Positions 9,801 through 18,353 of a DNA stretch of 64,000 nucleotides are shown one piece after another. The translations under genes and the position numbers were made by a program. Positions within the stretch are counted from its first letter, which is position 1. Every line of letters begins with the position of its first letter. The DNA lies in NCBI GenBank assembly GCA_022749815.1, contig JAKIWV010000001.1:124001-188000 (forward strand), written 5' to 3'. A model generated the notes under the pieces. That model did not search any database. It saw only the letters and a program-made list of their open reading frames with translations, and was not told the origin of the DNA. The stretch comes from Thermoplasmata archaeon. Its GTDB lineage: Archaea; Thermoplasmatota; Thermoplasmata; Lutacidiplasmatales; UBA184.

Positions 9801-10915
9801 CCTTCGACCGTTGGCAGTCGACGGGAGGGCTCAATCTGACTACTCCAGGTTCGAACGCAACGACGGTCAACATCTCCGGCGCTGGTACTTTGACCGCGCT
9901 CATCACGCCCTTCACCGTCGCCGTCTCGTCCGTAAGCCCCTCCGTCGTCGATGTTGGGATTCTTGTCACCTTCTCCTCAGCTCCGTCCAATCCCGGCACC
10001 TATACCGTTCATTGGCGCGGGTTGCCTCCGGGCTGTCCGGTGACGACGACCGTTGTTGTGGTGTGCCCCCCCAGCACTGTGGGACGGTACAACCTATCGA
10101 TATCCTATGTCGATCTCTGGGGTGAGTCGGCGACATCCGTCGCAGGCACCCTCCGGGTCAATCCCCTTCCCGCAATCGCTTCCACGAATCTCTCGCTCAC
10201 CACTGTCGATGTAGGAGTCGCCACGAACTTTAGTTCCGTCGAGAGGGGAGGAACCGGCCCTTTCACCTGGACCTATGCAGGGCTTCCGGGAGGATGCGCC
10301 ACCGCGAATCAGGCGTACCTCATCTGCTCGCCCTCCGCGACGGGCGCATTCCTCCTGACAGTGAGCGTCACCGATGCGTTCGGAAAGACGGCGGGAGGGG
10401 CTGTAAGCCTCGAGGTGCATTCGTTGCCCTCGTTGCAGGTCTCGGTCTCGGCGACTTCTCTCCCCCTAGGCAGTCCAGTCACCATCTCAGCCGCGGTTTC
10501 AGGGGGAACCGGGCCGATCGCCTACACCTTCAGTGGCCTACCTCCGGGGTGCCCTTCGTCCACGGCCGTTTTCTTCAGTTGCACGCCCACGAAAGCTGGA
10601 ACCTACCACGTGAACGTCACCGCCACGGACTTGTTTGGAAAGAGGGCAAGTCAGAGCGTGACTTTCATCATTACCCAGTCTAATCCGTCCGTTCCGGGGG
10701 TCTCGGCCGCCGAGCTCGGCCTCGGCCTCGGCGCACTGCTCGTCATCCCGCTCGTAGCGTTTCTGACCCTCCGCCGGCGCCCCCCGAAGCCCACGATCGT
10801 CGCGACCCCGAAGCCCCGCCCGTCACCGGTGGCGTCCATCCCGACGCCTCCCCCTTCTTTCCCTGAGTGGTCCGAAGGTCCGGCGCAACCTCAAGAGTGG
10901 CACGAGGGAGACTAA
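6857..10915 (+). CDS. Giant secreted surface protein with repeated beta-sandwich modules
   Basis: Protein of 1352 residues, function unknown. A signal helix (residues ~12-35) is followed by an Ala/Pro-rich linker and a ~250-residue region shared with the 814-residue protein at 107 (LELQLYP, NALAWGSG). Then come about seven repeats with the pattern GFxFSGWS...VVVSGxGTLxxSF, like divergent InlB/Listeria-type modules. Residues ~1025-1300 hold three PKD/Ig-like repeats (SPSVVDVG, LSLTTVDVG; each with GLPxGC and an internal Cys pair). A C-terminal helix plus RRRPP anchors the chain. Start GTG, supported by the TATA spacing. It is probably an adhesin or S-layer-associated protein, heavily N-glycosylated by sequon count. 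Confidence 0.75.
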   Translation: MLPRLRGARGWELPVTLLVLVGMVLGSFTGLTAPAPASPAPAPTPRAPSSPAVVGPPAPLDAPRLTVAPTGPGSAVDAAQNFHLASVNLPGPHPTAWGKAGMPPGWIVPASPLQKGPQPASGPTGPGDPGIQFYSSLLGSGGNVTWNVTLPVDRNATANQSDLYDAVWFGMTVTAPSAWMDQCFLELQLYPDASWFGSGHRNGNWIGAVVAWQIQATTGAEDPCFYEPLYANGIPGSNFLNMSQGDRVSVTMTGWPANPAGELLTVHDTTNGNQSYATAFNASGSFPLNPAYSTNDYPNALAWGSGGDYPIVFGVVTGKAGNPSVPSNNSYGGCSPGLPPSTASNPAVPCPSYNPGSWVNDTLHPWQIDPPTFFNATSRSGPPAQVAFSQAFGGINTVSTLAGAACAGRLGSAYCSYPWFSYSCALGAFEFGAVDFPGVSEGFGQYHQYSQVRVANAADLAFYAPKAFSVPTCAGPSYAAAVGPGTTGGTVEFLSRSYASPASTSGLAPGEYGVEARPQPGAYFAGWTATGGIVPTLLHGAWTTVVVSGNGSLSATFSTSGPPLLVATTFHDSPNGEVAVAPGWLDSPGANTTTVPANGVLALNPGIYSILAYPPQGFVFSGWSTSGLGQIIAAPSLPFTWLIVTDLQGTASVSAAYSASVHFDRVGLAAFDPANSTYYGGTVSLGGFLTTTSRAASGWIAVGTYNLSAKPAPGYLFGGWYYTWSSIMMNFSARTNITLENGTLNSTTSAGIVLAVFIPIAVSVTFSSAPSAGGVVVTGLGYVASGRSLLLTPGLNYTISAAPDGGERFVSWSTTDSTAIWNRASGSWTEQLVINRTGGVLVLYSTGGLTTLSFQVTPVGAGLINFNGRNSYANGSTNSSVVGGEIYLAGAAASSGFTFSGWSAMGSVTVPAATTANSTVVVSGLGTLIVSFVPTTYPVTFLVNLPVPAVMHLDLSTVTVESTALLSPGVHTVSVTPPAGSTFDRWQSTGGLNLTTPGSNATTVNISGAGTLTALITPFTVAVSSVSPSVVDVGILVTFSSAPSNPGTYTVHWRGLPPGCPVTTTVVVVCPPSTVGRYNLSISYVDLWGESATSVAGTLRVNPLPAIASTNLSLTTVDVGVATNFSSVERGGTGPFTWTYAGLPGGCATANQAYLICSPSATGAFLLTVSVTDAFGKTAGGAVSLEVHSLPSLQVSVSATSLPLGSPVTISAAVSGGTGPIAYTFSGLPPGCPSSTAVFFSCTPTKAGTYHVNVTATDLFGKRASQSVTFIITQSNPSVPGVSAAELGLGLGALLVIPLVAFLTLRRRPPKPTIVATPKPRPSPVASIPTPPPSFPEWSEGPAQPQEWHEGD

Positions 10916-11047
10916 CGCTCGCACGGGGCCACACCCTGAGCGCTGGGGCGAGAAGGCGCCCGCGACCCAAGAGGTATTATTCGTCTGCTGTAAACATCGG
11001 TTCCTTCGCTGGGAGGGGTCGACACGCCGCACGTACGCTTCGATGGC

Positions 11048-11293
11048 ATGTTGCGCGAGTTCGTTCCTCGCCTTTCCGTGGAATCCGCGGCGGGCTCTGT
11101 GGCGGGCCTCCTCGACGACCTCGAGGGTCAATTTCCGAAGCTACGTCGTCGCCTTCGTGACGAAACGGGCACCATGCGCCCCTTCGTGCGAGTGTTCGTC
11201 AATGGCGAGGACATGAGGGGGTTGGACGGGCTACAGACCCCACTCCACTCAAAAGACCAGGTGGATATCCTCCATTCAATTCAGGGGGGCTAG
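11048..11293 (+). CDS. MoaD/ThiS-like ubiquitin-fold protein
   Basis: At least 81 residues, ending in the diagnostic double glycine (SIQGG) that is adenylated and thiocarboxylated in MoaD/ThiS proteins. FVRVFVNGEDMRGLDGL...KDQVDIL matches the central and last strands of the fold. The first strand (VRFDGMLREF) begins at codon 11033, before the only ATG, so the true protein probably starts upstream at a non-standard codon; the in-frame stop at 10991 bounds it. Five bp separate it from the BNR-repeat gene, so the two are co-transcribed. It may supply sulphur for molybdopterin, thiamine or tRNA thiolation, or act as a SAMP-type modifier. Confidence 0.75.
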   Translation: MLREFVPRLSVESAAGSVAGLLDDLEGQFPKLRRRLRDETGTMRPFVRVFVNGEDMRGLDGLQTPLHSKDQVDILHSIQGG

Positions 11294-11298
11294 AAAAG

Positions 11299-12423
11299 AT
11301 GGCAGATCGGAAAGTTCGCCTGTTCGTTGGAACGAGGAAAGGGGCCTACGTCCTTGACGGAGATGCGGCGCGCAAGAAGTGGAAGGTACGAGGTCCGTAC
11401 CATGAGGGCGGGGACGTATACATGGTCCGCGCCGACCCCCGGGAGCCGGGCACCGTTTATGCCGCCGTCAACAACCCATTCTTCGGCCCGATGATGTTCC
11501 GTTCCGCGGACTGGGGGCGCAAGTGGAAGGAGATTTCAGCCCCGCAGATGCCCCGAAAAAAGGATCGCAAGGTGAGCTTCGAGGAACCGCCTCCGAAGTG
11601 GCCTGTCGTGAACATCTGGCAGATCGTCCCGGGCCGAGAGGACGAGCCCGGCCGACTCTGGCTCGGGATCGACCCCGCCTCCCTCTGGAGGTCGAACGAC
11701 CGGGGAGAGAGTTGGGAACCCATCCCCGGAATCAACGAACACGCCACCCGGCCCAAGTGGAACCCGGGCGCCGGCGGGATGTGCCTTCACACCTTCGCAC
11801 AGGACCCAACGAACCCCAGACGGATGTACGTCGGAATCTCCGCCGCCGGCGTGTTCCGGAGCGACGACGGCGGCGAGCACTGGACGCCCCGTAACCAGGG
11901 GGTCCGGGTGGGTTTCCTCCCCGAGAAAGCCCCCGAGGTCGGCCAGTGCGTCCACAAGATCATTCTCGACCCGGCGAACCCGAATACGGTCTACCGTCAG
12001 GACCACGATGGGATCTACGTCAGCCGCAACGGCGGCGACCTGTGGAGCCGGGTCGGTCGTTCGCTCGATTCCGACTTCGGATTCGTCGTCGGGGCGCCCT
12101 CCGCGCGTCCCGGGGAGGCGTTCTTCGTGCCGCTGTCTTCTCAGCCCCGGCTCTCCCTGGGCAGTCAGCTCCAGGTGTACCGCTGGTCCGAGAAAGGCCG
12201 CTCGTGGAGTCCTCTAGTCGCGAAGGGACAATTCCCTGGGGGCTTTGGTAACCACCGCGATGCGCTGGCGACCGACGACCTCGACCCGCCGGGAATCTAC
12301 TTCGGGACCAACAACGGATCCCTCTTCTGGAGCGGGGACGACGGCCGCCGTTGGGCTCAGCTTCCCTACCAGTTCCCCGGCATCCATTCGGTGACGGTGT
12401 CCGGCCCCGAGTCCGCTCGGTAG
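11299..12423 (+). CDS. BNR/sialidase-like beta-propeller protein
   Basis: Protein of 374 residues lacking a signal peptide. BNR/Asp-box repeats are visible as S-x-D-x-G-x-x-W motifs: SADWGRKW (~69), SNDRGESW (~134), SDDGGEHW (~191), SRNGGDLW (~240), SGDDGRRW (~345), spaced as in a six- or seven-bladed propeller such as sialidase, Vps10 or YCF48 folds. Sialidase catalytic residues cannot be confirmed, and a cytosolic location argues against a hydrolase. Translational proximity to the MoaD-like gene suggests a shared role. ATG start 5 nt after the upstream stop. Confidence 0.7.
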   Translation: MADRKVRLFVGTRKGAYVLDGDAARKKWKVRGPYHEGGDVYMVRADPREPGTVYAAVNNPFFGPMMFRSADWGRKWKEISAPQMPRKKDRKVSFEEPPPKWPVVNIWQIVPGREDEPGRLWLGIDPASLWRSNDRGESWEPIPGINEHATRPKWNPGAGGMCLHTFAQDPTNPRRMYVGISAAGVFRSDDGGEHWTPRNQGVRVGFLPEKAPEVGQCVHKIILDPANPNTVYRQDHDGIYVSRNGGDLWSRVGRSLDSDFGFVVGAPSARPGEAFFVPLSSQPRLSLGSQLQVYRWSEKGRSWSPLVAKGQFPGGFGNHRDALATDDLDPPGIYFGTNNGSLFWSGDDGRRWAQLPYQFPGIHSVTVSGPESAR

Positions 12424-12513
12424 GGACGTCGCGTCCGGCTCCGCCTTCCCCGCGCGCACTGGCCCGCGCGCTCACGCCCCTTCAAGTGGGAAGGCGAGGT
12501 GGGGCGGCCGGCG

Positions 12514-13461
12514 ATGCAGGCCCGGGAATATGCTCTCTTGTTCCTGCTTGGCGCGATCTGGGGCCTTTCCTACGTCTTCATCCGGATCGCCGCCCCGCTG
12601 CTCGGACCGGCGCTGCTCATGGGACTGCGGGTCGCTATCGCTTCGGGAGTGACGCTGCTTTACATTGCCGCGACGGGGCAATGGAAGACGGCCTTGCCCT
12701 CATTCCGGAAGCGGGGCCGCGAATTCCTCGTCCTGGGGCTCATCAACGCCGCGATCCCCTTCACGTTCATCGCCATCGCCGAACTGGTAATCGACGCCTC
12801 CTATGCCGCGATCCTCAACGCGACGACACCGGTCTTCTCTGCTTTGGCGGCGGCCGTCTGGTTGGCGCGGCCCCTCACCGGCCGCGTCCTGGGAGGGATC
12901 GCCATCGGGATTGCCGGAGTCGCGATTGCCGTGGGCGGTGGACCCCTCTTACTCACCCCTCTACTCGTCGTGGCGATCCTGCTCTGTGCCGGCGGGGCAG
13001 CGTCCTACGGGGTGGGTGGGACCTACGCCCACCGACACGTTTCGGACGTGGCCCCCGTCACCGCGTCGCTGGGCCAGACGCTGGCGGCAACGGCGATTCT
13101 CTTGCCCTTCGCCCTCGTAGAGGTTCCCGGCGCACGTTGGACCGTACCGGGGGGTTTCTCCCTGCTCGGGCTGGCGGTCCTTTCCACGTTCTTCGCATAC
13201 TTGCTCTACTTCCACATCCTCCAACGCGTCGGCCCAACGCAGACCCTGACGGTGACCTTCCTGATCCCGATCTTCGGCGTCGGGTGGGGTCATGCCCTGC
13301 TCGGTGAACCGATTGGTTTCGGCACCGTCGTGGGATTGGCGATCGTCCTGCTAGGCATCGCCCTGGTGACGGGGTATCAACCGCGTAACCCTCTCCGCCG
13401 GACTCCGGATCCGGCGGCCCGACAGGAAACTTCCCCGGTCACGGGCACCGTAGGACGATAG
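12514..13461 (+). CDS. EamA/DMT-family transporter
   Basis: Protein of 315 residues with ten predicted helices in two homologous halves. It opens with the family signature LLFLLGAIWGLSYVFIR; the second half repeats as LLVVAILLCAGGAASYGVGG. Drug/metabolite superfamily proteins export amino acids, nucleotides or small metabolites; the substrate is unknown here. ATG 12514 is preferred over GTG 12499 because a purine-rich GAGGTGGGG lies just before it. The C-terminal tail after residue ~292 is hydrophilic and proline-rich. Confidence 0.85.
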   Translation: MQAREYALLFLLGAIWGLSYVFIRIAAPLLGPALLMGLRVAIASGVTLLYIAATGQWKTALPSFRKRGREFLVLGLINAAIPFTFIAIAELVIDASYAAILNATTPVFSALAAAVWLARPLTGRVLGGIAIGIAGVAIAVGGGPLLLTPLLVVAILLCAGGAASYGVGGTYAHRHVSDVAPVTASLGQTLAATAILLPFALVEVPGARWTVPGGFSLLGLAVLSTFFAYLLYFHILQRVGPTQTLTVTFLIPIFGVGWGHALLGEPIGFGTVVGLAIVLLGIALVTGYQPRNPLRRTPDPAARQETSPVTGTVGR

Positions 13462-13475
13462 CCCGGGGGCGCCCC

Positions 13476-13483
13476 CTTTTATG
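13476..13483 (+). promoter_or_regulatory. TATA box for M1 aminopeptidase
   Basis: CTTTTATG lies 26-33 nt before the GTG at 13509, indicating a leaderless transcript and supporting that start. Confidence 0.55.
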
Positions 13484-13508
13484 GCCGGCTCCATCCGACG
13501 GACCGCGC

Positions 13509-15932
13509 GTGAACGTCCAGGCCTATCACCTCGACCTGACGGTGGACTACCGGTCGCTGGCGTTTCGGGGACATCTCCGGATTGAGGGCACTCCCGACGG
13601 GGAGCAAGTCTACCTTAACGCCGTCGGGCTGACGGTCTCACGGGCGCTGGCTGGTTCGACCGAGCTCGAGATCAAGATCGACCCGGCCCACCAGCAGCTC
13701 ATCGTCTCAGGACTCCCCCGCGGAACTTCAAGTCTCGAATTGGACTACGAGGGAAAGGTCCTCACCGATGGGCTCGTCGGCTTCTATCGCTCCCACTTCG
13801 GCGACGGATACCTGCTGACCACACAGTTCGCCGCGATCGAGGCACGCCGGCTGCTGCCGTGCGTCGACCGGCCGGATCGGAAGGCCGTCTTCCACGTGTC
13901 GGTCACGGTCGACAAAGGGCTCCAAGTCATCTTCAACACCCCGGCGGAGAGTTCTAGCGATTCCAACGGGAATCGGACCACTCGCTTCGGCCCGACCCCC
14001 CGCATGGCGACCTACCTGCTCTACCTAGGGATCGGCCATTTCGATGTCGTCCGGGGCCATGCCGGTTCGGTCGAGTTGGCCGCGTTCACCCCTCCGGGCC
14101 GCGGGTCGTCCGGGAGGTACGCTCTCGGCCTCGCCGAAAAGCTGCTCCCGGAGTACGAGCGCTACTATGGGATCCCCTACCCCCTTCCCAAGCTGGACCT
14201 GGTGGCCGTCCCCGAGTTCTGGGCCGGCGCGATGGAGAACTGGGGCGCCATCGCGTTCTCGGAGGTGGCCCTCCTCGCCGACGAGGGCACGAGCACCCTA
14301 CGACGCCGTGCGATCGCCGAGACGACGGCCCACGAAATGGCGCACATGTGGTTCGGCAATCTCGTGACGATGTCGTGGTGGAGCGATGTCTGGCTCAACG
14401 AGTCGTTCGCGACGTTCATGAGTTACCGGATCCTCGACCGCGCCTTCCCCGACTTCGACAGCTGGAGCGATTTCCTCCCCCGCTGGAGCGCTCCCGCCTT
14501 CCGCGGAGACTCGCTCCAGAGCACCCATCCGATCTTCCAGCCCGTCGAGAACCCCGACCAGATCGCGCAGATCTTCGACGAGATCAGCTACGGGAAGGGC
14601 GCGAGCGTCCTCCGGATGATCGAGCGGTACCTCGGCGAGGAAGCGTTCCGCCAGGGGGTCAACACGTACCTCCAGAGATTCCAGTACGCGAACGCCTCCC
14701 ACGAGGACCTGTGGACGGCGTTGGAGGAGGCTTCGAGCCGTCCGGTCCGTCACATCATGGATGCCTGGATCTCACGGCCCGGCGTGCCCTTGTTGGTCGC
14801 CCGAGTGATCGGGAGCCGGCTCACGATCGACCAACGGCGCTTCCTCTGCAATGGCCGGCATACCGAGGAGTTCTGGCCCGTACCCGTCGTGGCCCGGATC
14901 GACGGCGTCGAACGCCGGATGCTCGTCGAACAGCCCCACACCGAGATCGAGCTCACCAGCGACGCGGCCCCGTTCCTGAACGTCGACGCGAGCGGGTTCT
15001 ATCGGGTGCTCTACGACCTAGCGACGCTCGAGCAGATTCGGGAGGCGTTCCCTCGCCTCTCGGCGTTCGACCAATGGGCCGTGGTCCATGACCTGGCCCC
15101 GTTTGTACAGGCCGGGGACCTCGACCTGGACCAGTACCTTGCCTTCCTACACGTCGGCGAGTCGTCGACCCACTACTCCGTGGTCAACCAGTTCGGCAGC
15201 AGCAGCCAGTCGCTCTACGGTCTGTTGCACGACCATCTCGGCTTCGTAACGGGCTACTCCAGCTTCCTCCGAGCCCAGACCGAACGTCTCGGTCAAGAGC
15301 CTTCACCGGGAGAACCCGCCACCAACGGAACGCTTCGCGAGGACCTGCTCGGTCAACGCGTGTGGGTCGACCCAGAGTTCGCCCGCCGACTCGCCTCGAG
15401 GTTCGACGCCTACGACCGGGCGGACCCGGACGCTCGGGACGCCATCGCTAAGTCGTTCGTCCTCACCGGAGGGGCCGCCGAATTCGAACTCGTCCTTCGA
15501 CGGTTCCGCTCCGCCCCCTCGGAGGGGGAGATGATCCGACTCTTGGCCGCGTTGACCGCGGCGTCCGACCCCGTCCTCGTGGATCGGATCCTCCTGATGG
15601 CAGAGCGGAAGGAGATCCCCCTCTCGCTCGTGCCGTTCGCGGTGAGGGGCGCCTCCCGAAACATCGCCGCGGGGGGGGTAACGTGGACGTGGCTACAGCG
15701 GAATCTCGACGCCTTCGCTGCAAATTTCCGCGGCAGCGGGGAAGCCAGTCGGCTTCTCGAGGCCGTTCTCCCCAGACTGGGGCTCGACCGGGAAAACGAG
15801 GTCCAAGAATTCTTCCGGGACCGGATCGTCCCAGAGGGGAGCCAAGGCCTCTCCAAGGGGCTCGAACTCCTCGCCGCCGGCTCGGCCCTACGCAAGCGGC
15901 TGCACCTCCCGCCCGCGTCAGGGCAGGCCTAA
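13509..15932 (+). CDS. M1-family zinc aminopeptidase (tricorn factor F2/F3-like)
   Basis: Protein of 807 residues, close to the 780-790 of Thermoplasma tricorn-interacting factors F2 and F3. The exopeptidase motif GAMEN (residues ~241-245), the zinc site HEMAH (HExxH, ~276-280) and the third zinc ligand in WLNESFATF (E ~299) are intact. It would trim single residues from short peptides released by the proteasome or tricorn in the cytosol. C-terminal residues ~480-800 form the ERAP1-like helical domain. GTG start, leaderless promoter. It lies upstream of an ABC exporter pair but has its own promoter; no tricorn core is seen in the window. Confidence 0.9.
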   Translation: MNVQAYHLDLTVDYRSLAFRGHLRIEGTPDGEQVYLNAVGLTVSRALAGSTELEIKIDPAHQQLIVSGLPRGTSSLELDYEGKVLTDGLVGFYRSHFGDGYLLTTQFAAIEARRLLPCVDRPDRKAVFHVSVTVDKGLQVIFNTPAESSSDSNGNRTTRFGPTPRMATYLLYLGIGHFDVVRGHAGSVELAAFTPPGRGSSGRYALGLAEKLLPEYERYYGIPYPLPKLDLVAVPEFWAGAMENWGAIAFSEVALLADEGTSTLRRRAIAETTAHEMAHMWFGNLVTMSWWSDVWLNESFATFMSYRILDRAFPDFDSWSDFLPRWSAPAFRGDSLQSTHPIFQPVENPDQIAQIFDEISYGKGASVLRMIERYLGEEAFRQGVNTYLQRFQYANASHEDLWTALEEASSRPVRHIMDAWISRPGVPLLVARVIGSRLTIDQRRFLCNGRHTEEFWPVPVVARIDGVERRMLVEQPHTEIELTSDAAPFLNVDASGFYRVLYDLATLEQIREAFPRLSAFDQWAVVHDLAPFVQAGDLDLDQYLAFLHVGESSTHYSVVNQFGSSSQSLYGLLHDHLGFVTGYSSFLRAQTERLGQEPSPGEPATNGTLREDLLGQRVWVDPEFARRLASRFDAYDRADPDARDAIAKSFVLTGGAAEFELVLRRFRSAPSEGEMIRLLAALTAASDPVLVDRILLMAERKEIPLSLVPFAVRGASRNIAAGGVTWTWLQRNLDAFAANFRGSGEASRLLEAVLPRLGLDRENEVQEFFRDRIVPEGSQGLSKGLELLAAGSALRKRLHLPPASGQA

Positions 15933-15985
15933 TATGCGGCATGGGCCCGCCCGAGCCGTTGTTCAGGGGGGCCTCTCGCAGAAGC

Positions 15986-16936
15986 ATGTCTGACCTTTCC
16001 ATCGAGACCACCCAGCTCACGAAGAAGTTCGGGAGCTTCACCGCGGTCAACTCCTTGACCATCAAGGTCCAGGGTACCAAGTGCGTGGGCTTCCTAGGAC
16101 CGAACGGGGCGGGGAAGACCACTACGCTCAAGATCCTCACCGCGATGATCCACCCGAACGCCGGACAGGCGTTCATCAACGGGATCGACGTTCAGGCTCA
16201 CAAGCGGCAGGCGCTACATCCGTGCGGCGTCCTCATCGAGACGCCGGAAATTTATCCCGCGCTGACCCCTCGGGAGGCGCTGTCGTACATTGCGGAACTC
16301 CGCGGCATTCCGGCCGGGGAACGACCCGACCGGATCCGGACGGTGCTCGAGCAGGTCCGGATGACGGATTGGATCGACAAGCGAACCGGCAAGTTCTCGA
16401 AGGGAATGAAGCAGCGGGTCAACATCGCCGCGGCCCTGCTGCCCGACCCCGACATCCTCCTCCTCGATGAGCCCACCACGGGTCTCGACCCCCGCGGCAT
16501 GGCCGAAGTTCGGAGTATTGTGGTCGACCTCAAGAAACAGAAGAAACTGATTTTCATGAGCTCCCACCTGCTCGGCGAAGTGGCGGACATCTGTGACGAT
16601 GTCGCCATGATCGACCAGGGCAAGCTGCTGATCTACGACACGCTCGAACGCGTCATCGAGAAGGTGGGCGGCCAAGGCGGGGGGGTGGAGATCGATCTTT
16701 CAGTCGAGGGATCGCCGGCCGTTGAGCAGAAGATTCGATCGATCCCGGGAGTCGACCATGTGGAACATGTCGACACTCGGACGTACCTTATCCGGTTCAG
16801 CGGTGGGCTTCCCACTCAGGAGAGACTCCTCTCGGACCTCGTCGCGGCTCGAATCGGTCTGGTGAGCTTCAAGGCCTCTTCTGGAATGGCCCGCCTCGAG
16901 GACGCGTATCTCAACCTGATCAAGGGGGGGCTCTGA
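15986..16936 (+). CDS. ABC transporter ATP-binding protein (ABC-2 exporter)
   Basis: Protein of 316 residues. Walker A GPNGAGKTT (~37-45), signature FSKGMKQRV (~138), Walker B ILLLDEPTTGLDPRG (~157) and a switch His in MSSHLLGE are all present, as is typical for CcmA/NatA-type ATPases of ABC-2 exporters. The C-terminal ~90 residues form the usual regulatory extension. ATG 15986 was chosen because the preceding frame is unrelated sequence; a TAATATGC box lies ~50 nt upstream. The permease gene starts 5 bp downstream, so the two form an operon. Substrate unknown. Confidence 0.9.
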   Translation: MSDLSIETTQLTKKFGSFTAVNSLTIKVQGTKCVGFLGPNGAGKTTTLKILTAMIHPNAGQAFINGIDVQAHKRQALHPCGVLIETPEIYPALTPREALSYIAELRGIPAGERPDRIRTVLEQVRMTDWIDKRTGKFSKGMKQRVNIAAALLPDPDILLLDEPTTGLDPRGMAEVRSIVVDLKKQKKLIFMSSHLLGEVADICDDVAMIDQGKLLIYDTLERVIEKVGGQGGGVEIDLSVEGSPAVEQKIRSIPGVDHVEHVDTRTYLIRFSGGLPTQERLLSDLVAARIGLVSFKASSGMARLEDAYLNLIKGGL

Positions 16937-16941
16937 GTTCC

Positions 16942-17778
16942 ATGGCGAGCGCCTTGACCACGATGGGAAAGATTCGTCCGGAACTCCCCACCGACTTCGG
17001 ACAGATGACCCGGGTCACGAAGTACGAGCTTCTCAACTTCGTCCGGTCGGCTCGCTTCATCGTTCTCCTGGCCATCACCTTGATCATTTCCGGCGCCCTG
17101 GCCTCGGTCGTCGCCTACTATCGGCCCCCCGCGATGATCGGCTCGGGATTCGCGTTCTACAGCATCTGGTGGGCCCCCGCGATCGCGGCGCTCATCGCCC
17201 TTTCCGGCACCCTGTTCGGCGGAGACGCGATCTCCGGCGAGTTTCAGAGCAAGACGGGCTACTTCCTGTTCGCACACCCAGTCCGGCGCTCCTCGGTGTT
17301 CCTGGGAAAGATGGCCGCAGCCTTCCTCGCCTCCACGGTCATCATCGGCGTGTTCGCGGTGATTAGCTTGGGCAATGGTTGGTACTACACTGGCCCTCCC
17401 CCGATACAGTTCTGGGAGTCCGTAGGGTTCGCTCTGGTCTATCTCCTCGGGGTGCTGGGGTTCACGTTCCTGTTCAGCTCCCTGTTCAAGAGCGCCGCGA
17501 TGTCGATCATCGTGACCCTCGTCCTGCTCCTGTTCGGGTTCACGCTCATCGACGCGTTGGTCTCGAACTTGGCGCACGTCGAGCCGTGGTACAGCATCAC
17601 CTACGCCGGGGGGATCATCACGAACGTACTCATTGTCCCCTATCCGCCCCACACCGTCGTGGGCGGCTTCTCGCCGTACAACGCCTCGATCCTCGAGGGG
17701 GTCGTGATCCTCCTAATCTACGCGGTCCTCGGTGCCGTCGGCGGCTACGCCCTGTTCCGCCAGCAGGATTTCACGTAA
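16942..17778 (+). CDS. ABC-2 type transporter permease
   Basis: Protein of 278 residues with six transmembrane helices. It has the ABC-2 permease layout: a cytosolic N-terminus (TRVTKYELLNFVRSARF coupling helix), helix 1, a long loop with FGGDAISGEFQSKTGYFLFAHPV (the conserved interhelical element), then five helices. It pairs with the ATPase ending 5 bp upstream to form a homodimeric exporter. The last strand GYALFRQQDF is characteristic. No terminator is evident; the convergent DUF420-like gene ends 34 bp away. Confidence 0.85.
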   Translation: MASALTTMGKIRPELPTDFGQMTRVTKYELLNFVRSARFIVLLAITLIISGALASVVAYYRPPAMIGSGFAFYSIWWAPAIAALIALSGTLFGGDAISGEFQSKTGYFLFAHPVRRSSVFLGKMAAAFLASTVIIGVFAVISLGNGWYYTGPPPIQFWESVGFALVYLLGVLGFTFLFSSLFKSAAMSIIVTLVLLLFGFTLIDALVSNLAHVEPWYSITYAGGIITNVLIVPYPPHTVVGGFSPYNASILEGVVILLIYAVLGAVGGYALFRQQDFT

Positions 17779-17812
17779 GTCATCGCCGCCAAGCCCCCGG
17801 GCCGACCCGGAA

Positions 17813-18271
17813 CTAGGGGTATCCGACTGTGACGAAGAACAGGTAGTAGGTCGTCAATCCGGCGAGGACGATGCCCCACCAGAGGGCTAGCTCGGTCCGC
17901 ATCCAGAGCTTGTACCGCCGGAATCGGAACCGCTCCGGGATCCACGTCGTTCCGGCCACGAGAATAATGTAGATGCCCAGCGCCTCGGCCGCCGCCCCGG
18001 CGATCAGCATGAGCGTCGGGACGAGAACGACCGGCTGCTCCAACTCGCCCGGGAGGTAGGGCACAATCAGCTGGAGATACGCGGGGACCATCCAGTACAG
18101 CACGATGGGGATGTTGACGAGAATGATCGAGCTCTGAAGGTACCGATGGGCTCGGACGTGCCCGAGGCGAACCAGAACCGCACCGACGACCAGCATCGCC
18201 GCCATGGCGATCTCCACGAGCGCGACGAGGTCTGCGAGGAGCGGGGCATCGGAGGGGAAGAGTCCCGCCAT
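17813..18271 (-). CDS. DUF420-like four-helix membrane protein
   Basis: Protein of 152 residues with four transmembrane helices and the DUF420/YozB-like pattern: histidines in RAHRYLQSSI and a closing ALWWGIVLAGLTTYYLFF. Relatives are linked to cytochrome oxidase assembly or haem handling, but biochemistry is lacking. ATG start at 18271. Convergent with the ABC permease; the flavin-binding gene lies 82 bp upstream on the same strand. Confidence 0.55.
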   Translation of the reverse strand: MAGLFPSDAPLLADLVALVEIAMAAMLVVGAVLVRLGHVRAHRYLQSSIILVNIPIVLYWMVPAYLQLIVPYLPGELEQPVVLVPTLMLIAGAAAEALGIYIILVAGTTWIPERFRFRRYKLWMRTELALWWGIVLAGLTTYYLFFVTVGYP

Positions 18272-18353
18272 CGCCTATTCCGTCCGGGCCGTCGGGGAGA
18301 GTTCGGAAGGCTCCGCGAAGGCCCGCCGACACATGGTTCTCTTCCCGCTCCGC

